From a virus: a stretch of DNA of 34,282 bases. Shown here one piece after another: positions 1 through 8,727 of the stretch. Position 1 is the stretch's first letter. Each line of letters begins with the position of its first letter. The notes under the pieces were generated by a model. That model ran no database searches. It worked only from the letters and a program-made list of their open reading frames with translations, and had not been told where the DNA came from. The position numbers and the translations under genes are program-made. The stretch lies in the IMG/VR virus record IMGVR_UViG_3300032288_004457, positions 1-34,282 of that record; one strand, written 5' to 3'.

Positions 1-44
1 CCAATAACATTTTTTCCGTAACCTGTTGTAATAAAAACTATCAT
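1..44 (-). CDS. Start of an unidentified gene, cut by the left window edge
   Basis: An ATG at 44-42 overlaps the TGA stop of the tail-fibre gene as ATGA, a coupling seen elsewhere in this window. The frame stays open to base 1 and reads MIVFITTGYGKNVI. Only 14 residues are visible, so no function can be assigned. Its position directly after a tail fibre would suit a fibre accessory, assembly or lysis protein, but that is a guess. The call rests on the overlap and the lack of stops alone. Confidence 0.5.
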   Translation of the reverse strand, partial: MIVFITTGYGKNVI

Positions 45-3000
45 ATAACTTCTTGTATTTGATTATTTGACCCACTTATTTGTGCTTCTAATTTTTCTAC
101 TTTTTCTGTTAATTCTTGTATCGCCTTTATTGCAATAGCATGAAATGATGTATAATCTAAATGTTTAAAATCATCATATTTGTAACCCTTTTTTTCATAT
201 ATTAATTCTGGCATTATTTGTTGTATATCATCTGCTATAAACCCATATCCTTTTTCAAATTCAAAATTACCAGTTATATGTTGTAACCAATCGTAACTAA
301 CAGGATTTAATTTTTTAATAGTTTCTATTCCGTTTAAAATAGTTTTTATATTAGTTTTTGCTCTTATATCGGATGCTGTAACTGAACCCGCTGCTACTGT
401 TCCTGTCACAGAAATATTACCAGCAAATACACCAACATTCCCAGCACCGGCTGCATCTCCCAATGCTACATAACTACCTTCAGCAGAACCAATTTGTACA
501 CCATTTGTTCCAAATTCAGCTCTAGGTGCAACCGCTAATAGTGTTGCATTTGCAGTTCTCGCATCCCATCCAAATGCAATTACATATAAACTAGCTGCAG
601 CAGTTAATGGGTCTGTTCCTTGTGGGTTTATTCTAGCTTGAACAACTGTTCCTAAGTAAACTTCTATCGTATAAACTTGAGTAGATACAGCTGTTCCAAT
701 AGATGGTATTGTTACCGTTCCTCCCGCAAACCCAGGTAAATCAATATTGCCAAATGGAGATGAAAAAGTATTTGACCATTCTAATTGGGCAACCGTAATA
801 TATCCACTTGCAACAGTTTCACCTATACCTGCTTTTTTAATTACATAGTTCACATATGCATAATATGCATATTGACAACTTGTTCCCGTTCCCATGTTAT
901 GACATTGTACAAATCCTAAACTTGTAACAGATGGATATGGTATAACTAATGCTACATTATTACCATCTACACCAGATGGTGTTGATATATATGCGATTTG
1001 TGCAGTTCCCGCAGTCGATGCCAATGCCGTTAGGGGGCCATACTGAGATGAATCGTTTCCACTAAGACTTGTTAAGTCTGAGCCTGCCCCTGAAACCGTT
1101 ACCGATATCGTTGATGTGGAACCAATATTAACTGCCCCACTTTTAATTCTGGTTTTAACTACACCACCACTTTTGAAATCGATTCTATTATTTGCATTAT
1201 CTATATCAATATTTGTATTAAAAATTTTATTAGATGCAATTGACCACCCAGCTGCAGCCGTCCCGATAAACCCTGATTCTGCAGTTATTACACCTGTTAT
1301 AGTTGCATTTGTGGCAGTTAATGCTCCTCCAGGCGTTACTCTAAATGGTGCGGATGCAAATGTAGCATTTCCTAAATAAATTCCATTTGAATCCGCTTTA
1401 AAAATATTATTACTACTTCCTATGGAAATCGTACCACCTGTAATAGTGGCACCACTAACGGTATCACTAAATGTACCAGTAGCACCTGTGAGATTTCCTT
1501 TGAATGTAGCATTACCATTCGATGCTATTTTAAATTGTTTTGCCGAAATCCATCCCGCTCCAAACGTTATATCTCCATTATTCGTTGTGTATGTATCATC
1601 TGCTCCCTCTGTTCCTCTATAAATTGCATTGGAATTTACTGACCAACCACCAACACTTCCTGCCGTTTTTGCAGAACCATTTTGTTGTGCTGAATTTGCA
1701 TTACTCTCAACGGTCGATGCAGCGGTTGAACCAATAGTAGCTGTCCCTGAAATAGATACACTACCTGCAATCACAACACCACCCGCTTCTGTAAATCTTA
1801 TATGTGCACCGGATGGGTCACCAAATCGCATACTACCTGTCGTATCTAAGTAATATCCTTTTCCGGTCATTAATGCCGATGCGTTTGCACTTCTAATAAA
1901 TCCCTTATCAGTTGCACCATATGTTCCCATTACCAATCCTCTTGTAATAGTTGCATCTCTTGCTAAAAGAATATCCGTAGCTACTGATTCAAAAGTTGCA
2001 CCAAATGGTCTCCAATATGTTGTATAGGATGTACCGGTTATCGGTTTATCTAATGTACCGAGTGCGGTTGATGTATGTCCTGTTTTTGCTAAATAATATT
2101 CCGAATCACTACCACGTACAACATCTACTCTAATTGATGATGAAAAGTATGTTGTATTAGGGGCCCAATCACCTCTATAAACTACTCCCGGTCCTACACC
2201 ACCATCAGCCCCGTTTGCACCTGCAGTACCAGTTGGGACTTTTGTAAATCTTACTACAATCGTTTGAGTTTGACCAGTAGTTCCTTCACTATCAGTATGA
2301 GTAACCACAATAGTAGCAGAAGCTTCTGCTGCATTCATAACTGCTGCAGATGTATTTAATATATTACTATTTGTAGCAATAGTTGGATTTGTTGAAAATC
2401 CAGTATATGTTGCCGTCATTGAAGTGAATCTACTAGTTGTTCCTTCTAATGCAGTTATGGTAACATTTGTTAAAGTTCCAGTTTGCACTCCTGCAGCATT
2501 TGCTAATACCGATTGTGCTTGAGGAGTTGCAGATACTACTATATTTGGTGCAGCTTTTTTTGTTTTTGATAATGATAATGTATCCGTTATCGTTCTACTT
2601 ATACCTTCGGAATCTGTAACTACTGCACTAATATCTACCGTTGTGGAATTTACTCCATTTGCTAAAGTTTTTCCACTCAAAGTAACCAATCCAGTTGATG
2701 GGGTGGTAGATATACTTGAAATATTTGCAGATGTTGCAGTTAAAGATGTTATTGTTAAATTTGTAGTTGCACCATCGTAAGTTTGTTTTACACTTACAGT
2801 TACATTTGAAAATGCATCTATTTGTTCACCTGTTGATTTAGCCGTTACTGTTTGGTCCTTAGCCGTTGATGATATTTGTAAAACTGGTGCAGCTTTTTTA
2901 TTTTTAGTATATGTTACTAATTTTGTTGTATCGGATGTATCACCAGCACCATCCTTATATCTTATAGTCAAATTTAAAGAACCACTATCGGCATCTAATC

Positions 3001-5305
3001 TTGTTATAAAATAATCGGTTGTTGAATAGGTTAATGAGCCAGTTTGAACATTGCTTGCAACTGCTGATATAACATCAAATCTATTATTTGCAGATAAACC
3101 ATTACTATGTGCTATGGTTTCATTACCAACCTTTACACTTACCGAACCACTACTCAATACAAAAGAACCACTTTCCACAAATCCAGTAGAACGTGCCGGT
3201 AGTGATGCATTATCATTTGTCAAAGATACCGATAAACCATCCAATATTTTTACAGGACTTATCTTAATTGCATCTGAAAACACATTTCCAAATTGGTCAG
3301 AACCAGAAACTGCATAAATTGTTTCACCTGTTCCATATGGATAAGATGTTCCTGATAACGTATAAGTATCCACACCATTTGTTGTATTTGTAGAAACATA
3401 TGTTAGTGGAGGTTTCCCACTTCCGGAATTTATAGTCAAAGGAGTATCTGCAGAAGCTAGGTTTTTTCTTTTAGCTTCTATTGTTATTATTTGTCCTGTT
3501 GGGTTTAATGATAAATCGGTTGCTTTATAAATAAATTGATTTGTATTTGCAGTTACAAAAACACCCGGTGCATTTTCACCATCTTCAAATCTATAAATAG
3601 TTTCATGTTGGTGTAACCCATCACACGATGCAGTATATATGATTGAACCAACAATTATATTTGAAAGACTTCCTGTAAACTCATCTAAATGTGCAATAAA
3701 TCCGTTTTCACTTGGATTGGTTGGTTCTCCGGGGTATGGGTATGGACCACCTGGAGCTAAAGTATAAACCGATGGGTCAATATAACTTCCTGTTAAATCA
3801 AAAACCGAACGACCATATGTTACGGAACCAGTTAAATTTACCTTTGTAACGGTAAAACCAATAGTTTGAAATACGGGATTACCAATTGAACCTGTGAAAA
3901 ATCTAAATGCATTTCTATCCGAATCAAATGTTAATGACCTTAATATTCTATTTAAATTACCTCCTGTAAAATTTGCACTTTGTGTTACTGCTACTGGAAC
4001 GTAATTATTATTAACATCATAAAACTCAAATTTAAAATTATATGTTTCATCACCAATAACAGTTGGCATTGTTGTAATAAACGAAATCTCATCAGGAGAA
4101 AATGCAGTTTCCTGTGAAAGTTTTAAACTAATATTTCCCAAATGCCATTCACCTTGTGATTGAGAAAAATATAAACTTGCAGTAGGATAGTTTCTATCTA
4201 ATTTAAATGGAATTGTTGTATCTAATAAATTCTTCGTTGGTTGTGTTCCCACTAAAGTTGCAATACTACTTGATATTATTATTGGTACTTCAACATTATT
4301 TTCTATTGATGTTGTAACTTGACTTAAATAAATTCCCAAATTACTGGATGTTGAAGATGAATAAAATGCATCTAAATTTAATTCGTAAGTATTTCCACTT
4401 TTTATATCTAAAGATGATGTATAGGTAAAATATCCACTTCCTGATAATTTTAGACCACTTTCTACTCTACTCGATGTTAATTCGGTAGTAAGTGAACCAG
4501 TATTCCAATAATTTTGTAAAGTTTCTGATGTTAATATTCCAGTTTCACCAACAACACTACCAGTTAAACCATAACTTGTTAATAATTCTTTTGATTCAAC
4601 CAATATATCTTGTATCAAATCAAAATCAGAAATATCACCCTGTGAGGTTCTAAAAACTTTTACTCGTTTTACATCTCCTGCAAATGTTTCTAATTGTGAT
4701 AATTTTATTTCTGCAAAGGATTGACTTACTCCTGAATTTATTTTTGAACCACTTTCTATTCTATAAATTGGTGATAATATTTCAGTAATTGTCGCTTGCG
4801 GTCTTTTGTAAAAACGAATTTTAGTAGTATTTGGTAAAGATGGATTAACATTTATTTGTTTTTGCCATTTTACATTATATGCACCCTGCCAATTTACAGG
4901 AATTGGTGTAATTAATCCGTTATTATCATATGAACCCAATTCACCTAATATGGTTAGTGTACAAGGACCATAGGATGTATCTGGATAAATGTAAACTGCT
5001 ACTACTTTTGAAGTACCTTCAAAATATTCGGTTACAATTGATTCGCCACCAACCGACGCTGATACGATACCCTCTCCTGGCTCATTGTAAATAACATTAC
5101 CCAATGCATCTTTTAATTCTATTCTAACCAAAGTATCAGGAACCAAATATTCGGAACCCTGTATTAAAAATGCATTTTTACCACCCGTAAATGTATCAGG
5201 TAATTCTGTAATATTAAAATATCTACTGGTTGGTTCTGTATCTTGAACAAAAACTTGGTATTTATCTAAATCTTGTTTAAAAAGCGATTTTCTTAAATCT
5301 GCCAT
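41..5305 (-). CDS. Large tail fibre / receptor-binding protein with C-terminal S74 intramolecular chaperone
   Basis: A 1754-residue structural protein, probably the host-contacting fibre. Residues 1-200 form a beta-rich N-terminal part that may attach to the baseplate. The middle is rich in Ser, Thr and Gly and holds Ig-like segments, two of them opening with a KKAAP motif. Then come a short collagen-like stretch (GTAGANGADGGVGPG), a carbohydrate-binding-like segment starting YRGDWAPNTTY, and beta-helix-like repeats such as ATITGGTISIG. The C-terminus is an S74 chaperone of the endosialidase type: SDIRAK starts near residue 1645, followed by GYGFIADDIQ, HLDYTSFHAIAIKAIQEL and a short coiled coil. 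In that family a Ser and a Lys five residues apart drive self-cleavage after trimerisation, and Ser1645/Lys1650 fit. The ATG at 5305 lies 12 bases after a candidate late promoter. The sugar or receptor bound is unknown. Confidence 0.9.
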   Translation of the reverse strand: MADLRKSLFKQDLDKYQVFVQDTEPTSRYFNITELPDTFTGGKNAFLIQGSEYLVPDTLVRIELKDALGNVIYNEPGEGIVSASVGGESIVTEYFEGTSKVVAVYIYPDTSYGPCTLTILGELGSYDNNGLITPIPVNWQGAYNVKWQKQINVNPSLPNTTKIRFYKRPQATITEILSPIYRIESGSKINSGVSQSFAEIKLSQLETFAGDVKRVKVFRTSQGDISDFDLIQDILVESKELLTSYGLTGSVVGETGILTSETLQNYWNTGSLTTELTSSRVESGLKLSGSGYFTYTSSLDIKSGNTYELNLDAFYSSSTSSNLGIYLSQVTTSIENNVEVPIIISSSIATLVGTQPTKNLLDTTIPFKLDRNYPTASLYFSQSQGEWHLGNISLKLSQETAFSPDEISFITTMPTVIGDETYNFKFEFYDVNNNYVPVAVTQSANFTGGNLNRILRSLTFDSDRNAFRFFTGSIGNPVFQTIGFTVTKVNLTGSVTYGRSVFDLTGSYIDPSVYTLAPGGPYPYPGEPTNPSENGFIAHLDEFTGSLSNIIVGSIIYTASCDGLHQHETIYRFEDGENAPGVFVTANTNQFIYKATDLSLNPTGQIITIEAKRKNLASADTPLTINSGSGKPPLTYVSTNTTNGVDTYTLSGTSYPYGTGETIYAVSGSDQFGNVFSDAIKISPVKILDGLSVSLTNDNASLPARSTGFVESGSFVLSSGSVSVKVGNETIAHSNGLSANNRFDVISAVASNVQTGSLTYSTTDYFITRLDADSGSLNLTIRYKDGAGDTSDTTKLVTYTKNKKAAPVLQISSTAKDQTVTAKSTGEQIDAFSNVTVSVKQTYDGATTNLTITSLTATSANISSISTTPSTGLVTLSGKTLANGVNSTTVDISAVVTDSEGISRTITDTLSLSKTKKAAPNIVVSATPQAQSVLANAAGVQTGTLTNVTITALEGTTSRFTSMTATYTGFSTNPTIATNSNILNTSAAVMNAAEASATIVVTHTDSEGTTGQTQTIVVRFTKVPTGTAGANGADGGVGPGVVYRGDWAPNTTYFSSSIRVDVVRGSDSEYYLAKTGHTSTALGTLDKPITGTSYTTYWRPFGATFESVATDILLARDATITRGLVMGTYGATDKGFIRSANASALMTGKGYYLDTTGSMRFGDPSGAHIRFTEAGGVVIAGSVSISGTATIGSTAASTVESNANSAQQNGSAKTAGSVGGWSVNSNAIYRGTEGADDTYTTNNGDITFGAGWISAKQFKIASNGNATFKGNLTGATGTFSDTVSGATITGGTISIGSSNNIFKADSNGIYLGNATFASAPFRVTPGGALTATNATITGVITAESGFIGTAAAGWSIASNKIFNTNIDIDNANNRIDFKSGGVVKTRIKSGAVNIGSTSTISVTVSGAGSDLTSLSGNDSSQYGPLTALASTAGTAQIAYISTPSGVDGNNVALVIPYPSVTSLGFVQCHNMGTGTSCQYAYYAYVNYVIKKAGIGETVASGYITVAQLEWSNTFSSPFGNIDLPGFAGGTVTIPSIGTAVSTQVYTIEVYLGTVVQARINPQGTDPLTAAASLYVIAFGWDARTANATLLAVAPRAEFGTNGVQIGSAEGSYVALGDAAGAGNVGVFAGNISVTGTVAAGSVTASDIRAKTNIKTILNGIETIKKLNPVSYDWLQHITGNFEFEKGYGFIADDIQQIMPELIYEKKGYKYDDFKHLDYTSFHAIAIKAIQELTEKVEKLEAQISGSNNQIQEVI

Positions 5306-5317
5306 TAGAATTATTTA

Positions 5318-5327
5318 ATATAAATAT
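5318..5327 (-). promoter_or_regulatory. Candidate phage late promoter, tail-fibre gene
   Basis: The coding strand carries ATATTTATAT, ending 12 bases before the tail-fibre ATG. The same 10-mer or a close variant precedes six other genes here. There is no obvious -35 element, as in T4-type late promoters. In this divergent region the motif could also be read the other way, as TATAAATA towards the rightward gene. Confidence 0.55.
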
Positions 5328-5348
5328 CGTCAAAAAAAGAATTATCAC

Positions 5349-5358
5349 ATATTTATAT
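5349..5358 (+). promoter_or_regulatory. Candidate late promoter for the lone rightward gene
   Basis: An exact ATATTTATAT on the plus strand, 59 bases before the ATG at 5418. The longer leader contrasts with the 5 to 20 bases seen for the leftward genes. Read on the other strand it is TATAAATA pointing at the tail-fibre gene, so the direction here is not settled. Confidence 0.4.
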
Positions 5359-5360
5359 AA

Positions 5361-5400
5361 AGAAAACTAAGAAATACTATAATGTATTGTAGAAAACTAA
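5361..5400 (+). promoter_or_regulatory. Operator-like repeats upstream of the RHH-like gene
   Basis: A perfect 10-base direct repeat, AGAAAACTAA, occurs at 5361-5370 and 5391-5400, exactly 30 bases apart. Between the copies lies an inverted repeat, AATAC (5373-5377) and GTATT (5384-5388), with TATAAT as the spacer. The arrangement is visible in the sequence. That it is an operator for the downstream ribbon-helix-helix-like protein, or a TATAAT-type promoter under its control, is inference. Confidence 0.4.
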
Positions 5401-5417
5401 AGAAAAATAAATAAGTT

Positions 5418-5603
5418 ATGAAATACGCTATGTTACAAATCAAAAAAGAAACCCATGAACTTCTCAAAGAATATTGTGAAGAACACGGGTTTAAAATGGG
5501 TAGTTTAGTTGAAAATTTAATCAAAAAACACATTGGTGTTTCAAAACCTCAATCAGGTGTGTTGAAGGCTGATAAAGTTACGATTAAAAATCAATCTTAC
5601 TAA
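5418..5603 (+). CDS. Small ribbon-helix-helix-like DNA-binding protein, the only rightward gene
   Basis: A 61-residue protein. MLQIKKETHELLKEYCEEHG could form a short strand and first helix, and KMGSLVENLIKKHI a second helix. This strand-helix-helix layout resembles small CopG/Arc-type repressors, which bind DNA as dimers. A basic tail follows. The match is by pattern only; it could be another small helical phage protein. It is the sole plus-strand gene, lying between the recombination nuclease and the tail fibre. Its last 20 bases overlap the 3' end of the SbcD-SbcC gene, tail to tail. Direct and inverted repeats just upstream suggest self-regulation. No Shine-Dalgarno is present; the leader is A-rich. 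Confidence 0.7.
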   Translation: MKYAMLQIKKETHELLKEYCEEHGFKMGSLVENLIKKHIGVSKPQSGVLKADKVTIKNQSY

Positions 5604-8600
5604 ATCCATTTTCTTTTTTTATTTCAATTAATCCATCTACTATATCTCTCATAGCATCTAAGTGGGAAATTACCCAAATAAAATCAAATTGAGTTTTCAG
5701 ATATTGCATCATTCCAAATAAGGATGATAAATTATCACTATCTAATGTACCAAATCCTTCATCAATAACAAGGAAATTAGGACGTGGTAATCCACATATG
5801 TTTATAAGTGCAACTCTTATTGCCAAACCACTAATAAACTTTTCCATACCACTACACATCTCCAAAGCCCACTCCTGGTCTTCGTAAACAATCTTTGCAT
5901 TGATGTTTTTACCATCCACTTCCATTATTACTCCAAAATCTACAACTTGTCCTAAAATGTTATTTACCTCATTTTCAATGACCGGTAAGGCTTTTGAAAT
6001 TAGTTCATATGGAATACCATCTCTCTTTACAGCATCTAAATAATAGGTGTATAATCTGTTCTTTTCTTCTAAATCCTTAACTTCATCCATTTTTGCTTTG
6101 ATGTTGTCTATAAATGATTGTAATTGCGAAATAGAACCATTTACCGATGTTATTTCCTTGCCAATCTTTTTAATATCTGTTTCAATTTTACCTTTCTCTA
6201 TTTCTAATTCTTTAATTTGTTTTTCTAACTCTTTATTGCTTTCAATTGTATCTTCGTTTTCGTAATATTTTTCAATATCTTCTTCAACTTTATCTAATTG
6301 AGCTTCCAATAATTCTTCTCTACTCTCCAAAGTTTTTAACTCGGCTTCTGCCGTTCTTAAAATACCTTTGGCTTGAGAATGTTTACCTGTCAAATCAATC
6401 CACTCATTATATTGTTCTTCCACACCTTCCCATCTATCCAAAGTTTGTTGAATACCTGTTGCATCAATTAATGCATCTTTAACTATTTGTTGTAGTTGTG
6501 GTAATGCTTCTTTTGCTTTCATTGCATCCTTTACGAATTCATTATCACAACAAAATTTACAATTTGGGTCATATTGGTGATTATCTAAATGTTTAATCTT
6601 TTCTTCCGCGGCTTTTAAATAAAGTTTTGCAGTTGAATGTGTTTTTTCTGCTTCAATTAATCTCTTTTGTTCTCTCTGATAATTTGAGTATGCAACTTCT
6701 ATATCAATTCCATCTGATTGTTTCTTTTCTTCGATTGATTGTGAAAGTTCATTAATTTTTCCAGTATAAGTTTCAATATTCTTTTCTTTTGCTTCATATG
6801 AAACTTCTAATGCTTCTAATTTTTCATTTATATCTTTTCTCTTTTCTTCCAAATCGGATAAATTTAAATTAGAGTCAATTGGTGTAAGATTTCTACTTAA
6901 TTCCAATATAACACTATCCAATCCATCTTTATCACCATTTAATTTATTTAGTTGTTTTTCTAATTCTTTTAATTCACTTTTTTTACCTTTAATCTCAATA
7001 CCTTTGTTGGCCAATTCTGTCGTAAAGTCGGTTTTCTTAAAATTTTTGATAAGAACACTTACTTCTTTCGTATCTTCAACTGCTGCATCGAATAACTTAT
7101 CGAAAACATTTAATCCCATAAACTGAGCAAGTAAATCCTTTCTCTCACTTTGAGATTTATCAATGAATAGTGCGTTATTACCTTGCAAACTCAATGCAGT
7201 CAACACAAAATCTTCGTAAGTTCCTACATATTGTTCGATAATTGCATTTGTATCTCTACGCTCGGTTCCGTTTAAGGATGTTCTTTCATCACCATCCATT
7301 CGGTAGAACTCGACATCTACTTTTACATTCTTTCCTTTATTGATTGTCTTTGCAGTTCTTTCAATAAAGTATCTTTCACCATTGATATCAAATTCCAACT
7401 TACAACTGAAATCGGTTTTACGATTATTCATTATGTTTGCTGCTTTGAATGCTCTACTACTCTTATCATAAAGACAAAATGAAATAGAATCAAATAAAGA
7501 TGATTTACCTGATGCATTTGGTGCAAATAATCCCATCAAACCATTTAATTTACTGAAATCGATTTTATTATCTTCACCATATGAGAACATATTAGAGAAT
7601 TCAAAACGGATTGGTTTCCATTGAATATTTCTAACCACATCATCTAATACTATTCTACTATTTACATCTCTATTGATTGTTTCCAATTCTGCTAAATCAT
7701 CATCTGTCACAAATGGCATCATTCTTCTCACATAATCATTGATAAGTGAGTTTTGATGGTTTATATCTGTAATATCTTCAAATTCTAATTTGTTTTGTCT
7801 ATTACCTGTTTTTAATTTAGAAAGAGAATCTGTTCTAATAAGAGTAAAATCTTCAATACCGTATCTCATTTTAATTTCCGTTAATACTTTCTTTGTATCT
7901 GCGGTATCGGTATTGGATAAACGAACTCTCAATCTTGCATTCTTCGGCATATTGTTTACAACTGGTACATTACCATTATCAACATCTAAAGTATAGTATC
8001 CAAAATCGTTTTGAATATCCACTGGTTCATATGTCATCGTATCCATATCCCAAACTAAGAAACCATGCTTATCTAATGTTTCCCCAAAGTTTTGTTGAAC
8101 CAATGAACCGGCATATACAACCTTACATCCTTTTGGAGAAACCATCTCTTGTCTTTTGTGAATATCACCTAAAAGGGCTAAATCATAACCATCAAATATA
8201 TCGGTTGTAAAGTGTCTGCTACTTACTACATAACCCACATCAGTCATTGAGTTATCAACAGGTCCGTGAAATAATGCAATCTTTGTTTTTGCATCAATAT
8301 CTTCTGCTTTTGGCCAGTTATCTTTATTATCAAAAATAGAATAAACTGCAAATGCAGTATCACCATAATTCCAAACCTGTGTATCTCTCAAATAATGAAA
8401 GTTATCTAAATTTAATGCTTCTACTATTGGAGTCAATACATCTATTCTATCCAAATTATTCATATTACAATCGTGATTACCTGTAATAAGGATTGTAGGT
8501 GCCAATTTAGCACATTCTGTAAATAACCAACTAATTTCTCTAACTAACTCTGGAGACATTTCTAATTTAGCGTGAGCAATATCACCTGCTAAATAAATGA

Positions 8601-8727
8601 TTGCATCATCCGTTCCTCTTTGATGGATTTCTGCAAACATTTTTTCAAATACTTGTCTATACTCTTTGTGTCTTTTTACATTGCGGATATGAACGTCTGC
8701 AATGTGATAAATTTTCTTTAAACTCAT
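5584..8727 (-). CDS. Fused SbcD-SbcC (Mre11-Rad50; T4 gp47-gp46) recombination nuclease
   Basis: One 1047-residue chain carries both subunits of the Mre11/Rad50-type complex, which processes DNA ends for recombination and recombination-dependent replication. The N-terminal metallophosphatase part has HIADVHI (D11, H13), AGDIAH (D49), GNHD (N84, H85), H154 and GDIH (D188, H190). From about 372 the ABC ATPase begins: Walker A APNASGKSS near 402-410, then a Q-loop region near 515. Two long coiled coils flank a zinc-hook CKFC at 723-726. The C-terminal lobe has the CSGMEKF signature near 958, Walker B FLVIDEG near 985-991, a D-loop and an H-loop His near 1022. All catalytic elements look intact. 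T4 and most bacteria use two genes. The ATG overlaps the primase stop as ATGA, implying coupled translation. Confidence 0.95.
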   Translation of the reverse strand: MSLKKIYHIADVHIRNVKRHKEYRQVFEKMFAEIHQRGTDDAIIYLAGDIAHAKLEMSPELVREISWLFTECAKLAPTILITGNHDCNMNNLDRIDVLTPIVEALNLDNFHYLRDTQVWNYGDTAFAVYSIFDNKDNWPKAEDIDAKTKIALFHGPVDNSMTDVGYVVSSRHFTTDIFDGYDLALLGDIHKRQEMVSPKGCKVVYAGSLVQQNFGETLDKHGFLVWDMDTMTYEPVDIQNDFGYYTLDVDNGNVPVVNNMPKNARLRVRLSNTDTADTKKVLTEIKMRYGIEDFTLIRTDSLSKLKTGNRQNKLEFEDITDINHQNSLINDYVRRMMPFVTDDDLAELETINRDVNSRIVLDDVVRNIQWKPIRFEFSNMFSYGEDNKIDFSKLNGLMGLFAPNASGKSSLFDSISFCLYDKSSRAFKAANIMNNRKTDFSCKLEFDINGERYFIERTAKTINKGKNVKVDVEFYRMDGDERTSLNGTERRDTNAIIEQYVGTYEDFVLTALSLQGNNALFIDKSQSERKDLLAQFMGLNVFDKLFDAAVEDTKEVSVLIKNFKKTDFTTELANKGIEIKGKKSELKELEKQLNKLNGDKDGLDSVILELSRNLTPIDSNLNLSDLEEKRKDINEKLEALEVSYEAKEKNIETYTGKINELSQSIEEKKQSDGIDIEVAYSNYQREQKRLIEAEKTHSTAKLYLKAAEEKIKHLDNHQYDPNCKFCCDNEFVKDAMKAKEALPQLQQIVKDALIDATGIQQTLDRWEGVEEQYNEWIDLTGKHSQAKGILRTAEAELKTLESREELLEAQLDKVEEDIEKYYENEDTIESNKELEKQIKELEIEKGKIETDIKKIGKEITSVNGSISQLQSFIDNIKAKMDEVKDLEEKNRLYTYYLDAVKRDGIPYELISKALPVIENEVNNILGQVVDFGVIMEVDGKNINAKIVYEDQEWALEMCSGMEKFISGLAIRVALINICGLPRPNFLVIDEGFGTLDSDNLSSLFGMMQYLKTQFDFIWVISHLDAMRDIVDGLIEIKKENGFSKIDF

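Noticed and set aside
1116-3317. Several plus-strand open frames inside the tail-fibre gene
   Set aside because: They are hydrophobic, Pro/Leu-rich mirror translations of a Ser/Thr-rich protein and have no promoter, leader or family signal. The minus frame is continuous over the whole region with clear domains.
5345-5533. Minus-strand frame opposite the 61-aa gene
   Set aside because: Phe/Leu-rich mirror of a charged helical protein, and it would run into the divergent promoter region.
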